Source: Typhlomys cinereus | Taxonomy: Eukaryota > Chordata > Mammalia > Rodentia > Platacanthomyidae | Direction of reading: 5' to 3' | Assembly (NCBI GenBank): GCA_023101885.1 | Contig: JALPQD010000005.1 | Span: forward strand, 6,440,584-6,504,583 | Length of the DNA stretch: 64,000 nucleotides | Shown: positions 41,642 to 54,404 of the stretch, in pieces | Numbering within the stretch: the stretch's first letter is position 1 | How the letters are laid out: the number at the start of each line of letters is the position of its first letter | Translations under genes and position numbers: made by a program | Notes under the pieces: model-generated | Seen by the model: the letters and a program-made list of their open reading frames with translations, nothing else | Databases searched by the model: none | What the model was told of the DNA's origin: nothing

Positions 41642-41648
41642 GTGCCTT
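41642..41648 (+). promoter_or_regulatory. miR-124 seed match (7mer)
   Basis: GTGCCTT, six bases after the miR-133 match; a second candidate miR-124 site. Confidence 0.45.
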
Positions 41649-41685
41649 TAGTCTTAATTTACCTTGCATTGTAATATTCAGTTTT

Positions 41686-41691
41686 AATAAA
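41686..41691 (+). promoter_or_regulatory. Candidate polyadenylation signal
   Basis: AATAAA with a second AATAAA 44 bases downstream at 41730-41735; the pair is the most likely main 3' end. Confidence 0.5.
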
Positions 41692-41729
41692 TCTTCAAAT
41701 ATTTTGTATTTAGGAATAGATCTGACTTT

Positions 41730-41735
41730 AATAAA
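41730..41735 (+). promoter_or_regulatory. Candidate polyadenylation signal
   Basis: AATAAA in CTTTAATAAAAACATGG. Downstream sequence is only modestly GU-rich. Confidence 0.5.
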
Positions 41736-41755
41736 AACATGGCTCAGAATCTACA

Positions 41756-42837
41756 GGTCAAATTTATTTGAACAGTTCTTGTCAATCTGAATTGATTCTG
41801 TTAAATGACCAATACTTTTTGAAATTGATGTACTTAGTTTCAAGATTCATAGATTCTGTTATCTATGTAGACAGAATGGTCATGTATATTTTCTATTAGT
41901 TGAGTTTTTACATCTTTAGAAATGTAAAATTCAGTATAGTTTGAAAGCGGCACAATTAAAAATTAATTTTCTAACAAAGTTGGGAGGTTTGATGGTTGTT
42001 TAATTTCATTTTTGTGTGTACTCTGCTTACCTCTGTAGCATGCTCAATAAACACTTCTGTAGCTCTGTATTCACCTTTTCTGTCTTTCTCTGCTGCCTTT
42101 TCTCTCTCTCCTTTGTTTCACTCCACTGTGCTTCTGAATTCATGTTACTCTCTGCCAGGGTGGGAAAGGAGTAGTGATACCACAATTCTATGGCTTTCTA
42201 CCACAATAAATCTAGATGCTGTGAAAATGCACCAGCTGTTCTTCTTTTGAATGTAAAGATGCAACTGCTTTTTCAAGAGGACACATGAAACGTTTCCCAC
42301 CCTGTTAATGATCTGCTTCAAAGACATAACTTCTGCTTAGCGTGTTGGTTCTCTCTCTCTCTCGTTGTTGTTGTTGTTTTCTCCAGTGGGTTTCGCACTA
42401 ACAGATCTTTGGACTGGCCGTGCTCTCTGCTGCAGTTTCATCTTTCATCTTTCGTGTCTGCTAAAGATTCCCACTCACATTAGCGACTATTCTGAGCACT
42501 CTGAGTTTGGACAATCAGGGGAACTGGTGTTCTTAAAAAGCAAAAGAAGCATATCATCTGGGTTGAACTAGATGGAAGGGTTTGTATTTAGTATTTAAAC
42601 AGATCTTAATTAACTCAATAGCTGCATATATTTTTACATTTCACTTTTTATATAGTTATGATTGGGATGCTACTTATTCAGAGTATTTTGGGTGACTTTC
42701 CCTACACAGATACATTGGTATGAAATAACTTTGGCGTTACATCTGTTTTTTTGGTCTGTTCTTATAAACTTTATATCTTAAAAAAAACCACACAATTCAG
42801 ACATTGGGACTTAAGTGAAGGGGTGTATGTTTAAAAG
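41756..42837. other. Downstream flank of PTBP2
   Basis: AT-rich sequence with the distal AATAAA and a (CT)n(GTT)n low-complexity stretch at about 42351-42379. No coding sequence recognised. Confidence 0.6.
42046..42051 (+). promoter_or_regulatory. Candidate distal polyadenylation signal
   Basis: AATAAA in GCTCAATAAACACTTCTG followed by a TTTTCTGTCTTTCTC stretch, a good downstream element. Confidence 0.45.
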
Positions 42838-43279
42838 TACTCTGTATCCTAAAGCTCAGGGAAATTTGCAGAAGAGGGGGCCATAAGATTGTAGGAGCAA
42901 CAATATGCAAGATACTCCTTACAAGTTAGGGCCGAAGTAATAATAGGACTTTGCATGATCTGCACAATGACCAACGTATTATTGACCTCCCAAAGTCTAG
43001 CATGGATCACAGGCACTAGGATCCTTAGAGGCAAGGGATTAACAGCCACAATAGTGTTCCTATACTAAAGGGAACACAAGAAAGAGCTCTAGGCAATGCC
43101 ACCGAGTCCTTACACTTCATCAGAGAAGAGGACCCAGAGGGAAATTTGACATGCACACTAACGGATGCTCCAGGAAGGGGGGGGGGGAGCAAGGGGATCC
43201 AGGGAGGATGGAGGGAGGGAGGGGAATGGGGTACTTAGCAACTTTGTATGAGTGGAAGAAATAAAAAAAAATTACAAAA
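42838..43279 (+). mobile_element. 5'-truncated L1, 3' UTR
   Basis: Runs from CTAAAGCTCAGGGAAATTTG through a G-rich tract with a G12 run (43178-43189) and AGGGAGGATGGAGGGAGGGA to an A-rich tail at 43262-43279. The segment is the reverse complement of much of 61020-61480, the 3' UTR of the large minus-strand L1, which establishes its identity and orientation. Confidence 0.88.
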
Positions 43280-44351
43280 AAATGGCACTGTGCCTGATGC
43301 AGTAAACAGTCCACTTCCGTCCAGTAAAGAACAGCAGTAACTGAAGGTCAGCACGGTTGAGTGAGGCTTGGGAGCTGCTTTGTCTTGTTCTTTCCGTAAA
43401 ATAAAATGGTACTACAGAGAGGGTCTGTGTAGGGACGTTAAATAGGTCCTGAGTCTGTAAACTGAGTTCGTGGATGGTGCTGACTGGTAATTGCACAAAG
43501 TTCATTAGATGGAGTATTGCATGGTGCTTGTCATGTTGGAGAGTATGTTTTCTCCCTTTTCAAGTGCATCTCTATGGCGGGACTTAAGATGAAGGCCCTG
43601 AGCTGCGTTTGAACACTCAGGTTGCTCCATTTGCTGACGTGGAAAGAGCTCCCAGGATCTCTCTCTTGAATGGGGATGATCAGAGATCAACATGAGAATG
43701 TGGCAGGTCGAATCCTGTAAAATAGTTACTTGACATCAATCCAGCTTTTCTGAACAAAGTCAGTGAAGTAGAAACTTTATATTGTAGAAGTCTTAGAGCT
43801 TAGTACACTGAGTTAATCTGGGCTTTAATATAGTAAATTATGTAGAACATGGTAGGCAACACTTAATCAGCTTTGTATGTGACCACTCTGTGCATTAGTC
43901 ATGTCTGATAACAAACCAGCTAACCTTTAAGTATTAGGACTCAGCTACTTTTAGTATAATTAACAACTGTTTCATTATAATGGAAGTTTTGTTGCAAAAC
44001 CTAGAGACAACTTTTTTCAATAACAGACATTTCTTACATGAAGAAAGGTTTGTTTTGAAAATATATTTTAAGTGCATTCACAGGTTTATATTTAATTAAT
44101 AGAAACCAATTTTTGTATGGGAAAGCAGTTTAGGAAACCTTTGCTTAACCAGGAAGAGGGTAATAAACCATTTTGTGAAAACACTGTATACATTTTATTA
44201 ACAATATGGAGACATTTTAGCTTTAAGATACAAGGTTCTAATACAGTCGTGAAACAAATGTATTTGTTTTGCATAGTCTTTAACAAGAAAAATATTTTTT
44301 TTAGAGTCATAAGTTCTCTTCCCTTAAGAGTTATTGTGACATTGAAATAAG
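43280..44351. other. Intergenic, nothing recognised
   Basis: AT-rich unique-looking sequence between an L1 3' end and a SINE. The short ORFs here lack family signatures. Confidence 0.6.
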
Positions 44352-44632
44352 GTGATTGGACTTCAGAGATAGTTCATGGTTTAAGATTCTGCCTCCCAAA
44401 CTGAAGATCATGAATTCAGATCCCAGGTCTCATATAGAAAACCCCAGTCAGAAATAGTAGCAGCATGCACTTCCAGCCCTCGTGGGCTGAGCCTGGGACA
44501 TCTCAGAGCAAAGCAAAAAGGAGATAGAAGCAATACAAGGTGATTCCTGAAGTCACCCTTGGTCCTCCACATGGACATACAGGGTCCTGTGACGCATGTG
44601 CGTGTACACACACACGCACAATAAATATGAAT
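44352..44632 (+). mobile_element. B2-superfamily-like SINE
   Basis: Same family as 3778: mutated head GACTTCAGAGATAGTTCATG, TCAGATCCCAGGTCTCAT, the body AGCAAAGCAAAAAGGAGATA and CCTTGGTCCTCCACATGGAC, and a short CACACACGCAC tail before AATAAATATGAATAAAG. Confidence 0.82.
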
Positions 44633-45019
44633 AAAGTTAAAAAGTGCTGTGATTTGGGAAACTTACAGTAAGAAAATTGTGCCTTGCACTCAGGGCTTGA
44701 GGCAGTACTGTTATGGCACTATGCTGTGAATAGACATTGAACATGTCAAGTCTTCAGCCTCTGGGTTTGTCTGAAGTAGTCCTGGCTAGACAGGAAGTAC
44801 TGTCCTAACGTCTCATTGTTACATGGAAATATTTGTTCATAATTCAAAATCAAGTAGAAGTCTGCTGAAGGAAAAAAATGTACAGTTACATAACACATTC
44901 CACAACCAAATAAATGTAGCCTTTGGATTTAATCTTGGATTTCCACTTATCTGATAGCTCAAGAAAAAAGTACAGGTATTTACAGATTTCCACATAAAAA
45001 TGAGATTTTGCACTTTAAA

Positions 45020-46572
45020 AATTTTGGTGGGAATGTAAACCACTGATGCAGCCTCTGTGGAGATCCATAATTCACTCATTCCTTGGAATATTCCCAAAAG
45101 ACTGCATCTTGTTACAAAGACATTTGTTCATTTGTGTTCATTGCAGTGCTACTCACAATAGTGAAAAAAATGGGATGAGCAAACATGCCCATCAACAGGG
45201 AAATGGCTGAAGAAAATGTGGTACATCTACGCGATGAAATACTACTCAGCCATCAGAAAGGATGGCATTTTCTGGTAAATGGTTGGACCTGGAGACTTTA
45301 ATATTGGGTGGGGCATCTGAGACGCAGTCAAGCGCTGCATGTTCTCTCTTATATGCAGGCGATTGAACTAATGCCCTCGTCAGTGTGTTTGGATTGGAAA
45401 CACTGTAAGAGCCAAAAAATTTGAAAAGAAAATATTTGAGTGGAAAGATTTGAAGGGAGATTTAGGATCCCAGGACAAGGGGGAGGGAGGGAATAAACTA
45501 CGAGTGGGCATGAAAGGATAGGAGATGGGAACGTAGGAGATAGGAACAGAGGGACTTAAAAACCCAAATATTGTGGGAAGTAACCCCAAAGGAATATCCT
45601 ATACTAGTAATACATAAAAAAAAAAAAGAAAAATGTCTTTGAAAGAAAGGAACAAACATGGGCAGTCCTTCTGTAGAGGAGCATAGAGAGAAAAACGGGG
45701 GAGGGTGTTGAGGGGGAGCCTTGAACTGATCCACTTAGAACTCTGGGACAAAATTATACTGGAAGTAACAAGAATGTGGAGTTCCTGATAAAATGTTGGC
45801 CAGAGAGGTCTTAAAGGCCCCCAAACATTATAGACTTTTGCCGTTGCTCTTAGTTGCTCTCCAAAAACTGTCAGTAAGCTCCCATTAAGATGCAACACAG
45901 ATGAATCACAGAACATGGGCAAAATGTATCAACTGGAACTGGTCTGAGGACTTTCTCCTTGCTGGACAGCTTACACAGTACCGAGGAATACTGAAGAAGC
46001 TGCTGGGGGAGAGAAATCACAAGTTCCATCAACGGCATGACATCTATAAGTGGCACTATAAATCACCATGACAACAGGTGACCACCAGAGTAATAGTGGC
46101 AGAGTATTAAGGAGACAAGCAACAGCTTTCTGACTGGATTCAAGACCTGCTTGTCAGAAGGATATGCAGCCCTGTTACTATAAACTAGAACAAGAACCTA
46201 AAAAAGAGGAAGGAAATAGATAATAGGGAAGACAGCCAATAAACCTGTAGGTAGGAAGACAATAGGTCAAAGTGCTCTGTAGGCAGCTGCTATTATACCC
46301 AAAGAATGGGCACGTACAGTGGAAACCTTTGGGTTTAAAGCTGGATGCGTGAAGGGAAATGCACATATCAGTGGGGTGGCCTAAAGAGAGGTGACTTGAT
46401 TTACCACGGAGGCTTGAGCACCCACAGGTCAGAGTGAACCCTGGGATCCCTAGCACGTGGGCGGAAAGGTACGAGGGAGTGGGAGAGAATGGTGAAGGGA
46501 AGGGAGGCGATGGAGGGGAGGAAAGGGGGAGAGAGAAGTTCGTAAAAGTAGAAAAATAATAAAAAAAAACTT
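45020..46572 (+). mobile_element. 5'-truncated L1 (ORF2 end and 3' UTR)
   Basis: Starts in ORF2 C-terminal sequence: GTGCTACTCACAATAGTG, GCCCATCAACAGGGAAATGG and CTACTCAGCCATCAGAAAGG are conserved L1 phrases. It continues through a ~1.1-kb 3' UTR, a polypurine G-rich tract at about 46473-46535 and an A-rich tail at 46560-46570. The coding part has stops and shifts, so it is a dead, older copy than 60984-64000. Confidence 0.85.
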
Positions 46573-49500
46573 AAAATTTTGATATGAATCTTGGGGTGAT
46601 TCTAACACTTTATAAAGATTTTTTGACTTCTTTCCTGTCTTGGAAGGGAACATCAGTCTTCACTTAGGTGCCTTTAGCTAACTAGACACTGGTGTGTAGA
46701 AAATCTAGTAAGAATTCAGAAATTATAAAACTATGGTATTGCAGTGTTTGTTAAGATCTTACATAATTATCCTTTAATCTGATTTTATTACCATAAATTA
46801 TTTTTTTTGCCTAAGATACTGCAGGTGGTCCACACTTTATAGTTAAATTACCAATTCCTGAAAGTAAAAACAAAGTAAAATCTTTAAAAATCAGAAAAGA
46901 AGAAAATCTATACACTTAATGTGCAGCTGTTTTCAGAAACCCACCATTTTCTGTTGTAAGTGTATTTGTTTTGTGGAAGTCTTCAGAGACCATGCATACT
47001 GAACTGAAATCTCACAGCTTTCTCTGATCTCTGTCCTTCCCTCATTCTTGCATTGGTAATTATTACCTTTAGATGTTTCATTCAGTGTTTGCTTTTCAAA
47101 GAGTTTATCATATATTCTGCACTGTGTATAATTTTCTTCCTGGTTAGCACAAGTGCTGCAAATACTGAAACTCTGTTTGATGTGGCACTTGGGACCGTGA
47201 GATACCACATTGCTCTTAGCAAGTGTCACCACGCCTAACTGATTTTTGTAAGATTTTGAAATTTTTTTCAGTGAATATTAGTTTATTTGAATCTCACAGT
47301 TTTCTTAAATAGAGAAAGTAAACAAGTTGTCGTTGGAAGAATGTAAAAGTGAAGTTTGAAGGTCCTTCGCTGTGGCTGCCTTTCCCCAGCTTCTCAGTGC
47401 TTTCTCCTCTTTCTCTTGTTTCCATGGACATAAAGAGCATTTGGCATCTCTCTTCATCTCCCTAATCGGGTATTGGTGTTGTATAGGGAGTTAAAGTCAA
47501 GGAATTTTTATTTTGCATTTTATCCCCCAGTCAACGTAGTTGCCAGTCGTATTGTGTCAAGAAACTTAGTGCTGTGTTTTCCTTGTCAGTCTCTAAAGTC
47601 TGGACTAATTGTAGTCCTTCCTTGCTTGCCCAAAGTGTAGATAGGGACCTTTAGGGACTCTGGTCCTGCTTCTGCCTCCTGTCAGCATGTGGACATATGC
47701 TAATGATCCCATTGGGCAAGCAAGTGAAGAACATTGTAGTAGGACATAATTGAGGCTCTTGGGTTTTTTTTGTCCCTGGAGGAAATTTTTTTGGTATCTC
47801 GAGTTAGAGAAGACATACTAGTGACTCTGCTGTGGCAGGCGGGGCCCCTCTTTCAGGGCCCCCAAGCATGGTAAGGGATCAGAAGCCTTCTGTTGGTATT
47901 AATAGCAGACTCGTCCAGTATATAAGTTGATAGGGAAAGATTTGATAATTAAAATCAATGCGATCTTTTGTTTAATGCTACACACTACATTTAGCCTAAT
48001 AGGAAAGGGATTTCCATGTGAATTGACTTTTTAAAATAACTGCAAATTAATATTCTTAAGCCCCAACTCGTTTATTATTTGATGCGGGGTAATAAAATGA
48101 TGCCCTTGGGTCTTTTTCAATAGATGCAGTTTTCTTTTCACTTAGCACTTGTCCTTTCTCACTCACACAGAGGCCCAAGCCTTGACTGGCCGTATACTCT
48201 CCAGGCAGCAGCCCACACCACTCGCCAACCTGCTGCAGTGTCTCCCCTGTCAGCCCCTTGCCACCTCCCCGCCCCCCCGCCGTCTCTGCTTCAGCCACCC
48301 ACCACACTGCTTATTTCACTATTTTGTCATTTTCTTCTTTGAAGTGAATTTCCTTGTTCTCGTGGCTTTTTGGGTAGCTAACTAACCAATGACATTTTTT
48401 AAATTTTTGGTTAATGAAGTGACAAAATACAATGCATTACATCTAAAATGCATTTTATTGTATTTTGTCTGGTTTGGCTTAATACCTTTTTTACTTTTTT
48501 TTTTTTAGTTCAGAAACTAAACTTTAGTTGAAGCGTACATGCAGGTTTTTTTTTTCTTTTTCTTTTTGTCCCAAGTGCAGTCAATTTTAGGAGAGAAATT
48601 CAAAGAACTGGGTTAAAGAACTCCTTTAAGAATAATTATAATTCTAAAAGGTGATTCCAGTTTATGGAGTAACGATTCTTGGAAATTAGCTGCAGGAAGA
48701 ACGTAGTAGTAACATTGCTGTAGATGTTTCATTCCTTCTTAATCTGGAATATCTTCATGTAAACATAGACCTAATTGTAAGTACATTTTATATAAGGACT
48801 ATGAGCACTGTGACATGAGGCTATACTTCAAACCTTGTGTGTGCACAGTAGCTTTTCTTATTTTCTCATCTACAAAATAGAAAAACCACTTAAGATTCTG
48901 TGAAATACAATTCTGGCCTTTTGTTAGTTTTGTCCCCCTTTAGAGAGAATATTTGGCATTCCACCTATGAAAGGAAAGCCCCACTCCAAGCAAATTTTTG
49001 GCTTATTTTAAATCTTCAAAAGTCAAGTTTTGGATACTTGCTATCTATGTCTACTATAGGGATTACAAAGACAAATAGAGACACAGTGTAGTCAGTTTTC
49101 TGTAACGCTATAAAAACACGAGCTCATCTCAGCATATTTGATGTTACTGGATAATTTAAAATGGATGTGAAGTCCATGTGTCCTCATGTGATTTTATGAA
49201 GAGCTACAAATAGATTTTTCAACCTCAGAACACAAGTCTTTTCTGTTCATTCCTTACTGAATAACTGTTAACTACAAGGGATCACCAGAAAAGGCAGATT
49301 TTCGCCTTCAAGTCTGATTGTCAGATGCCCGGTATTGTGCCTTCAAATAGAACAACCCCTGAAAACAAGGGTTTCGACTCATAAACATCATAATTTAAAA
49401 ATTTTGACTTCAGTCACTCTCATCTTCTAGCATCTGGGAAAATCACTAGATAAGCACCTATGGGTGATCTTCAGCCTGATAAAGGTGAGACAGGCACTAA

Positions 49501-51300
49501 AACACAACTTTCAATCACGAAACCTGTAGCCCTCTGCAAGCTAAGGACTGTTTGATACAATCAAGATTATTGTATCCTGGAGAAACTAGCTTAGGTGTTT
49601 TGGCCAAATGAACAGACAAATGGGTTTAGACTGAAGAAAGAAAATGAGCCATGCAGCGATGTGCAGTGCATTCCAGGACCAGAGGCTTTGCACAAAGGGT
49701 TTCCATACAGTTATTGGGAGGTGAACAGTTGGCAGAAAACTACTGTGGCGTCCTTGCCGGTCCCCTTCATTTCTGCGTTTGCAAACATAGAAAACCTGTA
49801 GAGTGCGTCCTACAGTTGCTGCTCACTTCAAATACTTTTTAAAAAAGAAATTATGCTTATGCATCCTTATGCATGCATATGATTTAAAAATAAGGTATGG
49901 AGAACTTTCTAACCATAATAGTGTAGATTTCATTTTTTAAAATATAAATGGGCACATTTTAAATGTTACCCCAAACCCTTAGAAACAGGTGTCTGGCCAT
50001 GGCAGACAATGAAATAACATGTAACATAATTACATTTAATTATTGAGAAGGGCAAAAAATAGAGCAAAGCTTTCATTGATCCTCTGTTCTCTGTAGGACA
50101 AGTTCTTTCTCCTTAGAGCAATTTCCCCCAAGCACCTCATTCACCTGAGTGTGCAGAAGGGCCTTGCTGGGCATTCTGGGAGTCTGCAGCTGCAGATGCT
50201 GGCCAGGTTGTTTGGACAGCTGCTAAATGGTTGAAGGGAAGGGGAGAGAAGCAGCCTTGCACAATCCCACTAGTCCATTGGCCGAGGGGAAGGCGAATTC
50301 ACACAGAGGCAAGTTATGAGTCTGGGAACAGACAGGAGCCTGCTGTTTTAAAATCTTTTTAACTGAATTTTATGGTTGCATTAAGATTTAGACAAGGAAC
50401 TTCAATCCTTCAGCCGTGCTAAAGTAAAGCAAAAAGGAGAAAGCAGGGAAAGGGAAGGGAAAGGGGTGACGGGGAGGTAAGGTGTGAGGGTCCCTTCCAG
50501 CAACTCCTTGCAAGCCTAGCTACTGACAGAAGGTGGGCCAGAGCCAGGCTGCTCTGTGGTGGGCAGGGAGAAGATGGGAAAGATTTCCTCCCGCCGAATT
50601 CTCACTTCACCTGTAGCCCATTGCAAGGCGAGGCCAGTTTGATGCAATCGGTGCTGCCCCACGGTCCCTCTCCCTCCTAGGGTGAGGTCAGATGTCCAGA
50701 TCCTCTGCCAGTTCCTCTGCTCACACCTTCACCATTGAGCAGGCCCGTCACACGGGCACCAAGTGTCCCATCAGCCTATTTCATTTCCTGGTCTCAGGGC
50801 GGGTGGAGAGACCTGAGTGAGCAAAGCTCTGCCAAAACTCTGGCACCCACCTGGGATCAGAGTAGGCATTTGTTCGGCACAAAGGCAAAGAATCTGTTGC
50901 ACAAGAATACAGAACTTCAGGCCAATTTTCATGAGAGGACTCATGTAAAGACTTGATCTGATCCATATCTCCAGGCCGGACATCTGCAGGGAACTTCGGC
51001 TGTATTCAGTGCCCATACCATCTGCAAGACTGGATTTTTTTCCTTTTGCCTAACAGACTTGTCAAGTAGGCAAGTCAAGGAGTCGCGTACTCCTTGATAA
51101 TTTTAAACATTCAAACTCAGGGGCCACAAGAGGGTAAAGGTGTCTGCGAGCAGCCCAGCTGAAGGAAGAAGACAAGAACTCATTGAATGTTGACCTCTGA
51201 CCTTCACGCCACAACCATGGCATATGTATGCCTGTTCTGCCTTCTAAATACTGTAATAATAATAAACATACATGCAAAATTAGGACTTCTGAAAAGTCTT
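46573..51300. other. Intergenic, mostly unclassified
   Basis: A 4.7-kb stretch with no gene found. It holds a small imperfect hairpin at 48421-48469, a C-rich patch at 48268-48280 and no clear L1 or SINE. ORFs below 100 codons show no family motifs. Confidence 0.55.
48421..48469. repeat. Imperfect palindrome
   Basis: Outer arms GACAAAATACAAT and ATTGTATTTTGTC are perfectly complementary. Inner AATGCATT is itself palindromic and present on both sides. It forms a hairpin of about 18 pairs with a small bulge and an 8-base loop. Confidence 0.8.
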
Positions 51301-51304
51301 GGTG

Positions 51305-51425
51305 GAGGGCCAGTGAGATAGCTCAGCGGGCAGCAGCTTGCAAACCTGGAGACCTGAGTTCAATCCCTGGAAATCTGTGTAGCACATGTGTGTGCCTTCT
51401 CCTTCTCTCTAACTCGCTCTCTTAA
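51305..51425 (+). mobile_element. B2-superfamily-like SINE
   Basis: GGGCCAGTGAGATAGCTCAG is the tRNA-derived head and CCTGAGTTCAATCCCTGG the B box. The body is short and ends in CT-rich sequence. Confidence 0.8.
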
Positions 51426-51529
51426 AGAAATACTACTTAATGTTAATTTTTATTTCTTTTTTTTCAAATAAATAGTATTGGAACAGAAGAGCAGTGAAAT
51501 AGACAACATCAACCAACCAGAGTGCAGAG

Positions 51530-52108
51530 TACTGGCGATCCTAAAATGCTCATTTGGACAACCAAACTTGTCCCCATCCTAAGACTCAGGGAATCTTCCT
51601 GATGAGGGGTGGTAAGATTGTAAGAGCCTAAAGGTGGGAAGGTCCACAGCTGGCCAAGTCATTCCACTAAAGATAGGGTTGCTGCATCCAGAAACTTACC
51701 ATAAGACTTACCCTCACCTGACTGCAGTGTGATTGACATATCAACATTCCCCCATCGACTAGTGATGAAATAATTACATGCAGGTGGAACCTTACCGGCC
51801 AGAGCTAGATAGATGAAGGAAAGCGCCCTTATCAATGGGTCTACCCTAAGCAGGGCCACGTAATCGGCCACAGAGATCCAAGTTCATACCAATATGAAAT
51901 ACCAATGGTCCACACAATCAGACAGACAGAAGAGTGGGTGGGAGAGAGATGGACTGGTGAAGGACGGGAGGTGAGAAAGGGAGGGTGTCAGGGACAGCTA
52001 CCCATTATGTTTGTAATTAAGAAGACTAAATATTAGTTTAAAAAAGTTAAAAATAAGAATACATAAAATGGAAAAAAAAGAAACCGGAAAGAAAAATAAA
52101 TAAATCTT
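51530..52108 (+). mobile_element. L1 3' UTR, older subfamily
   Basis: CCTAAGACTCAGGGAATCTT and GGGGTGGTAAGATTGTAAGA correspond to the L1 3' UTR start seen at 42845. A G-rich tract at about 51930-51990 and an A-rich end (AATGGAAAAAAAAGAAACC) follow. Divergent from the other copies. Confidence 0.7.
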
Positions 52109-53104
52109 GGTAGAAAACCACTGAAAGGAAGCTGTCTTTTCAGTAATGCTGCATTATCGCCACAGTTTACCCTGCAGGCCAATGGTGCTTTAAATAGGGG
52201 ACAGACGGACCCATGAACGCCTAGTGTTGACTTCTAAATGCTAATTCAAAGCGTTTTTCCTGTAAAATGAAGATAAGAAAGCATAAAACCTGAAAGTTAC
52301 AACAAAAACGGTGAGGCGAGTCTCCAGTGATATGTGCGTCAGTTGCACAGGCTCTGCGAGGATGGGGAGAATAAGTGGCGTGTGTTTGAAGAAAACAAAG
52401 CTCTGTAGGTGCCGCTACCTCCATCATGTCGCCTACGACAAAGCCTGGCCCCGCGTTTCAGCCATAACCACTACCACCCCCCCCCATTCCTAGCCTGCAG
52501 ATGTGCTGGTCGCGCTGCGTCAAGCTTTTGTAAACATGCATCGTTTTCTTTCAGCACATCTGTGTTTCCCTCCTGTCCTGTTGGCTGCCTGCCCCAAATG
52601 CCCTAGGGTTGGGCATCTTGCAACAGGCCACAGAACAAGGGCTCTCTCGTTAGTAGGTGTGAGTTGCTGATGCTGCGACCATTCAAGCTGAATCTGTGCA
52701 TCAGAATTTCAGTCCCTCTTCTGGCCAGGGATGCGTTATACCTATGAGATGGTTATACTCAATTTCAGCTCCAGTAGTGCTTGCTAACTATATATACTAT
52801 TTTTCTTCGAGTTAGGATTTTCTTTGTCTTTTCCTGAAGCACTTTCCTTTAGCTCTAATATCTTTCCATAGTCATTATCCACTCCTGCTTCTGCAGTGCC
52901 CTCATCTGATAGCTAGTGACCAAGTGCTTTTATCCTCTACATTCGTTGCTTCACCACCTCTTCTATCCACAGATCTTGCATTACTGATGTCTAATTGCCA
53001 GGAGTGCATCTGTGTTTAGGTTGTTACTTCTTGATTCTTTCTGTTTTAGCCCCTGGACCAACATTAGCTTTACTCAGAAACTTGGTATAAGTATGTATTT
53101 ATAC
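52109..53104. other. Intergenic, nothing recognised
   Basis: Mixed composition sequence with a C10 run near 52477-52486. No gene or repeat family could be assigned. Confidence 0.5.
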
Positions 53105-53470
53105 CTGTTACTCTTTCTGCTGTTACGTTATGTCAAGCTCAAACAACTTTTAGGGAGAAAGGGAGATTTATTTAGCTTATGGTTCTAGAGGGCAGATAGA
53201 GCTTCGTGGTGGAAACGGCGTACTGGCTGGCAGAAGCTGCAAGAGGCTTAAATCTCATCCATCATGGAAGTCGTGAGCTACTGCTACACACTCAAGAGCA
53301 GGCTTACTAACTGAAGCAGGGCGTGTCTAAGGAACCTCAAGGCCCAGCCCCTGTGACGGCCTTCCTCCAGCAACTCTCCACCTCCTAAAGGTGCTGTGAC
53401 CTTCCCAAACAACTAAAGATTCAAGCCCAAGACCTCGTGGGAGACAACTCACATTTAAACTCTAACAATA
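53105..53470 (-). mobile_element. MaLR-like LTR (probable)
   Basis: In reverse orientation the blocks GAGATTTATTTAGCTTATGG, TTCTAGAGGGCAGATAG and CACCTCCTAAAGGTGCTG follow the layout of ERVL-MaLR LTRs (MST/MT type). It is an old solo LTR; no internal retroviral genes were seen. Confidence 0.55.
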
Positions 53471-54404
53471 CTGCTCATGATATACGCTAAGTCTACTGAA
53501 TTAGAAACTACCCGAAAGGGTGGGGCCCAGCACACTGAATTCAAGATCCATTAGCCTAAAAACCCAGGTCACCTCAGTATCTAAGTCTGTTCTAGCTCTG
53601 CCCACTTGCCCATTCTTCTCACTTTCTTGACTTCAGGGCCGTGAGCCCTCCATCCATTGTCCATCCTGGGTGTCCGAATGCTCTGCTCTCGTCTCCAGGG
53701 AAACCTACCCTTGCTGCTACCGCCCACATCTACAAATGGACCTGTGGCTTCCCTTGGGCTTCGACTTGGTGGTGACAGTTGTCTTTTAAGAATGGCTACA
53801 TGCAAAGTGAGCACAGAGTACTTCAGTCTGATTCCAAAGTCTGGGTGAAGTTACAGTCCTTCTTTCGCTGGTTGCGTTGTGTTCTTAGCGACATCTGAGC
53901 CGGTTAAGTCCATTCTTGGGCTCTGCTCACATCCCATCTAGTCTCGCTGTTACACTCGCTCCTCCCTCCTTCCCTCACGAGCTGGGTCCTCAAGTCACTC
54001 TGTCCAGGCATTTCCCACTGGGCCTGTAGCTCCCATGCCCATCATAGACAGAGCCCTCTGTATCCTTAGTGCTTCTGGGATCCTGTCCCACCAGTCTTGG
54101 CACCCCGCTGTGCCTCGTGTTGCCTGCATTCCAAACCAGCCTGAAGGTGCTCCGAGTCCTTTTCCCCTCGCAGCTTGGGAAGAAGCTCTGCTTTCAGGTG
54201 AAGGTGCTGCCGGACTGACGCTGCATCTCACTCCATCTCCTTGGTCAGGCTAACACCCTCCTGTTCACACCTTCATTTGTACTGAAGACTTTGCTCCGGG
54301 CCTGTCTTTCTTACACATCTTCTGACTTCCCATTAATTTCTGTCACCTTTTTATTTTAGAAGCATCCAGGTTCTCCTTAAAGTTTCTTGTTCTCCTGAAC
54401 ACAA
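53471..54404. other. Intergenic, C/T-rich unclassified
   Basis: Relatively GC-rich stretch for the region, without recognised repeats or coding motifs. Confidence 0.5.

Larger units (their letters stand above)
40646..41755 (+). other. PTBP2: PTBP2 3' UTR (end approximate)
   Basis: Follows the stop codon directly. It is AT-rich with a T18 run near 40864-40881 and contains AATAAA at 41113, 41686 and 41730. A further AATAAA at 42046 is followed by a T/CT-rich stretch and could be the distal end. Which signals are used cannot be decided from sequence alone. No repeat insertion is seen in it. Confidence 0.7.
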
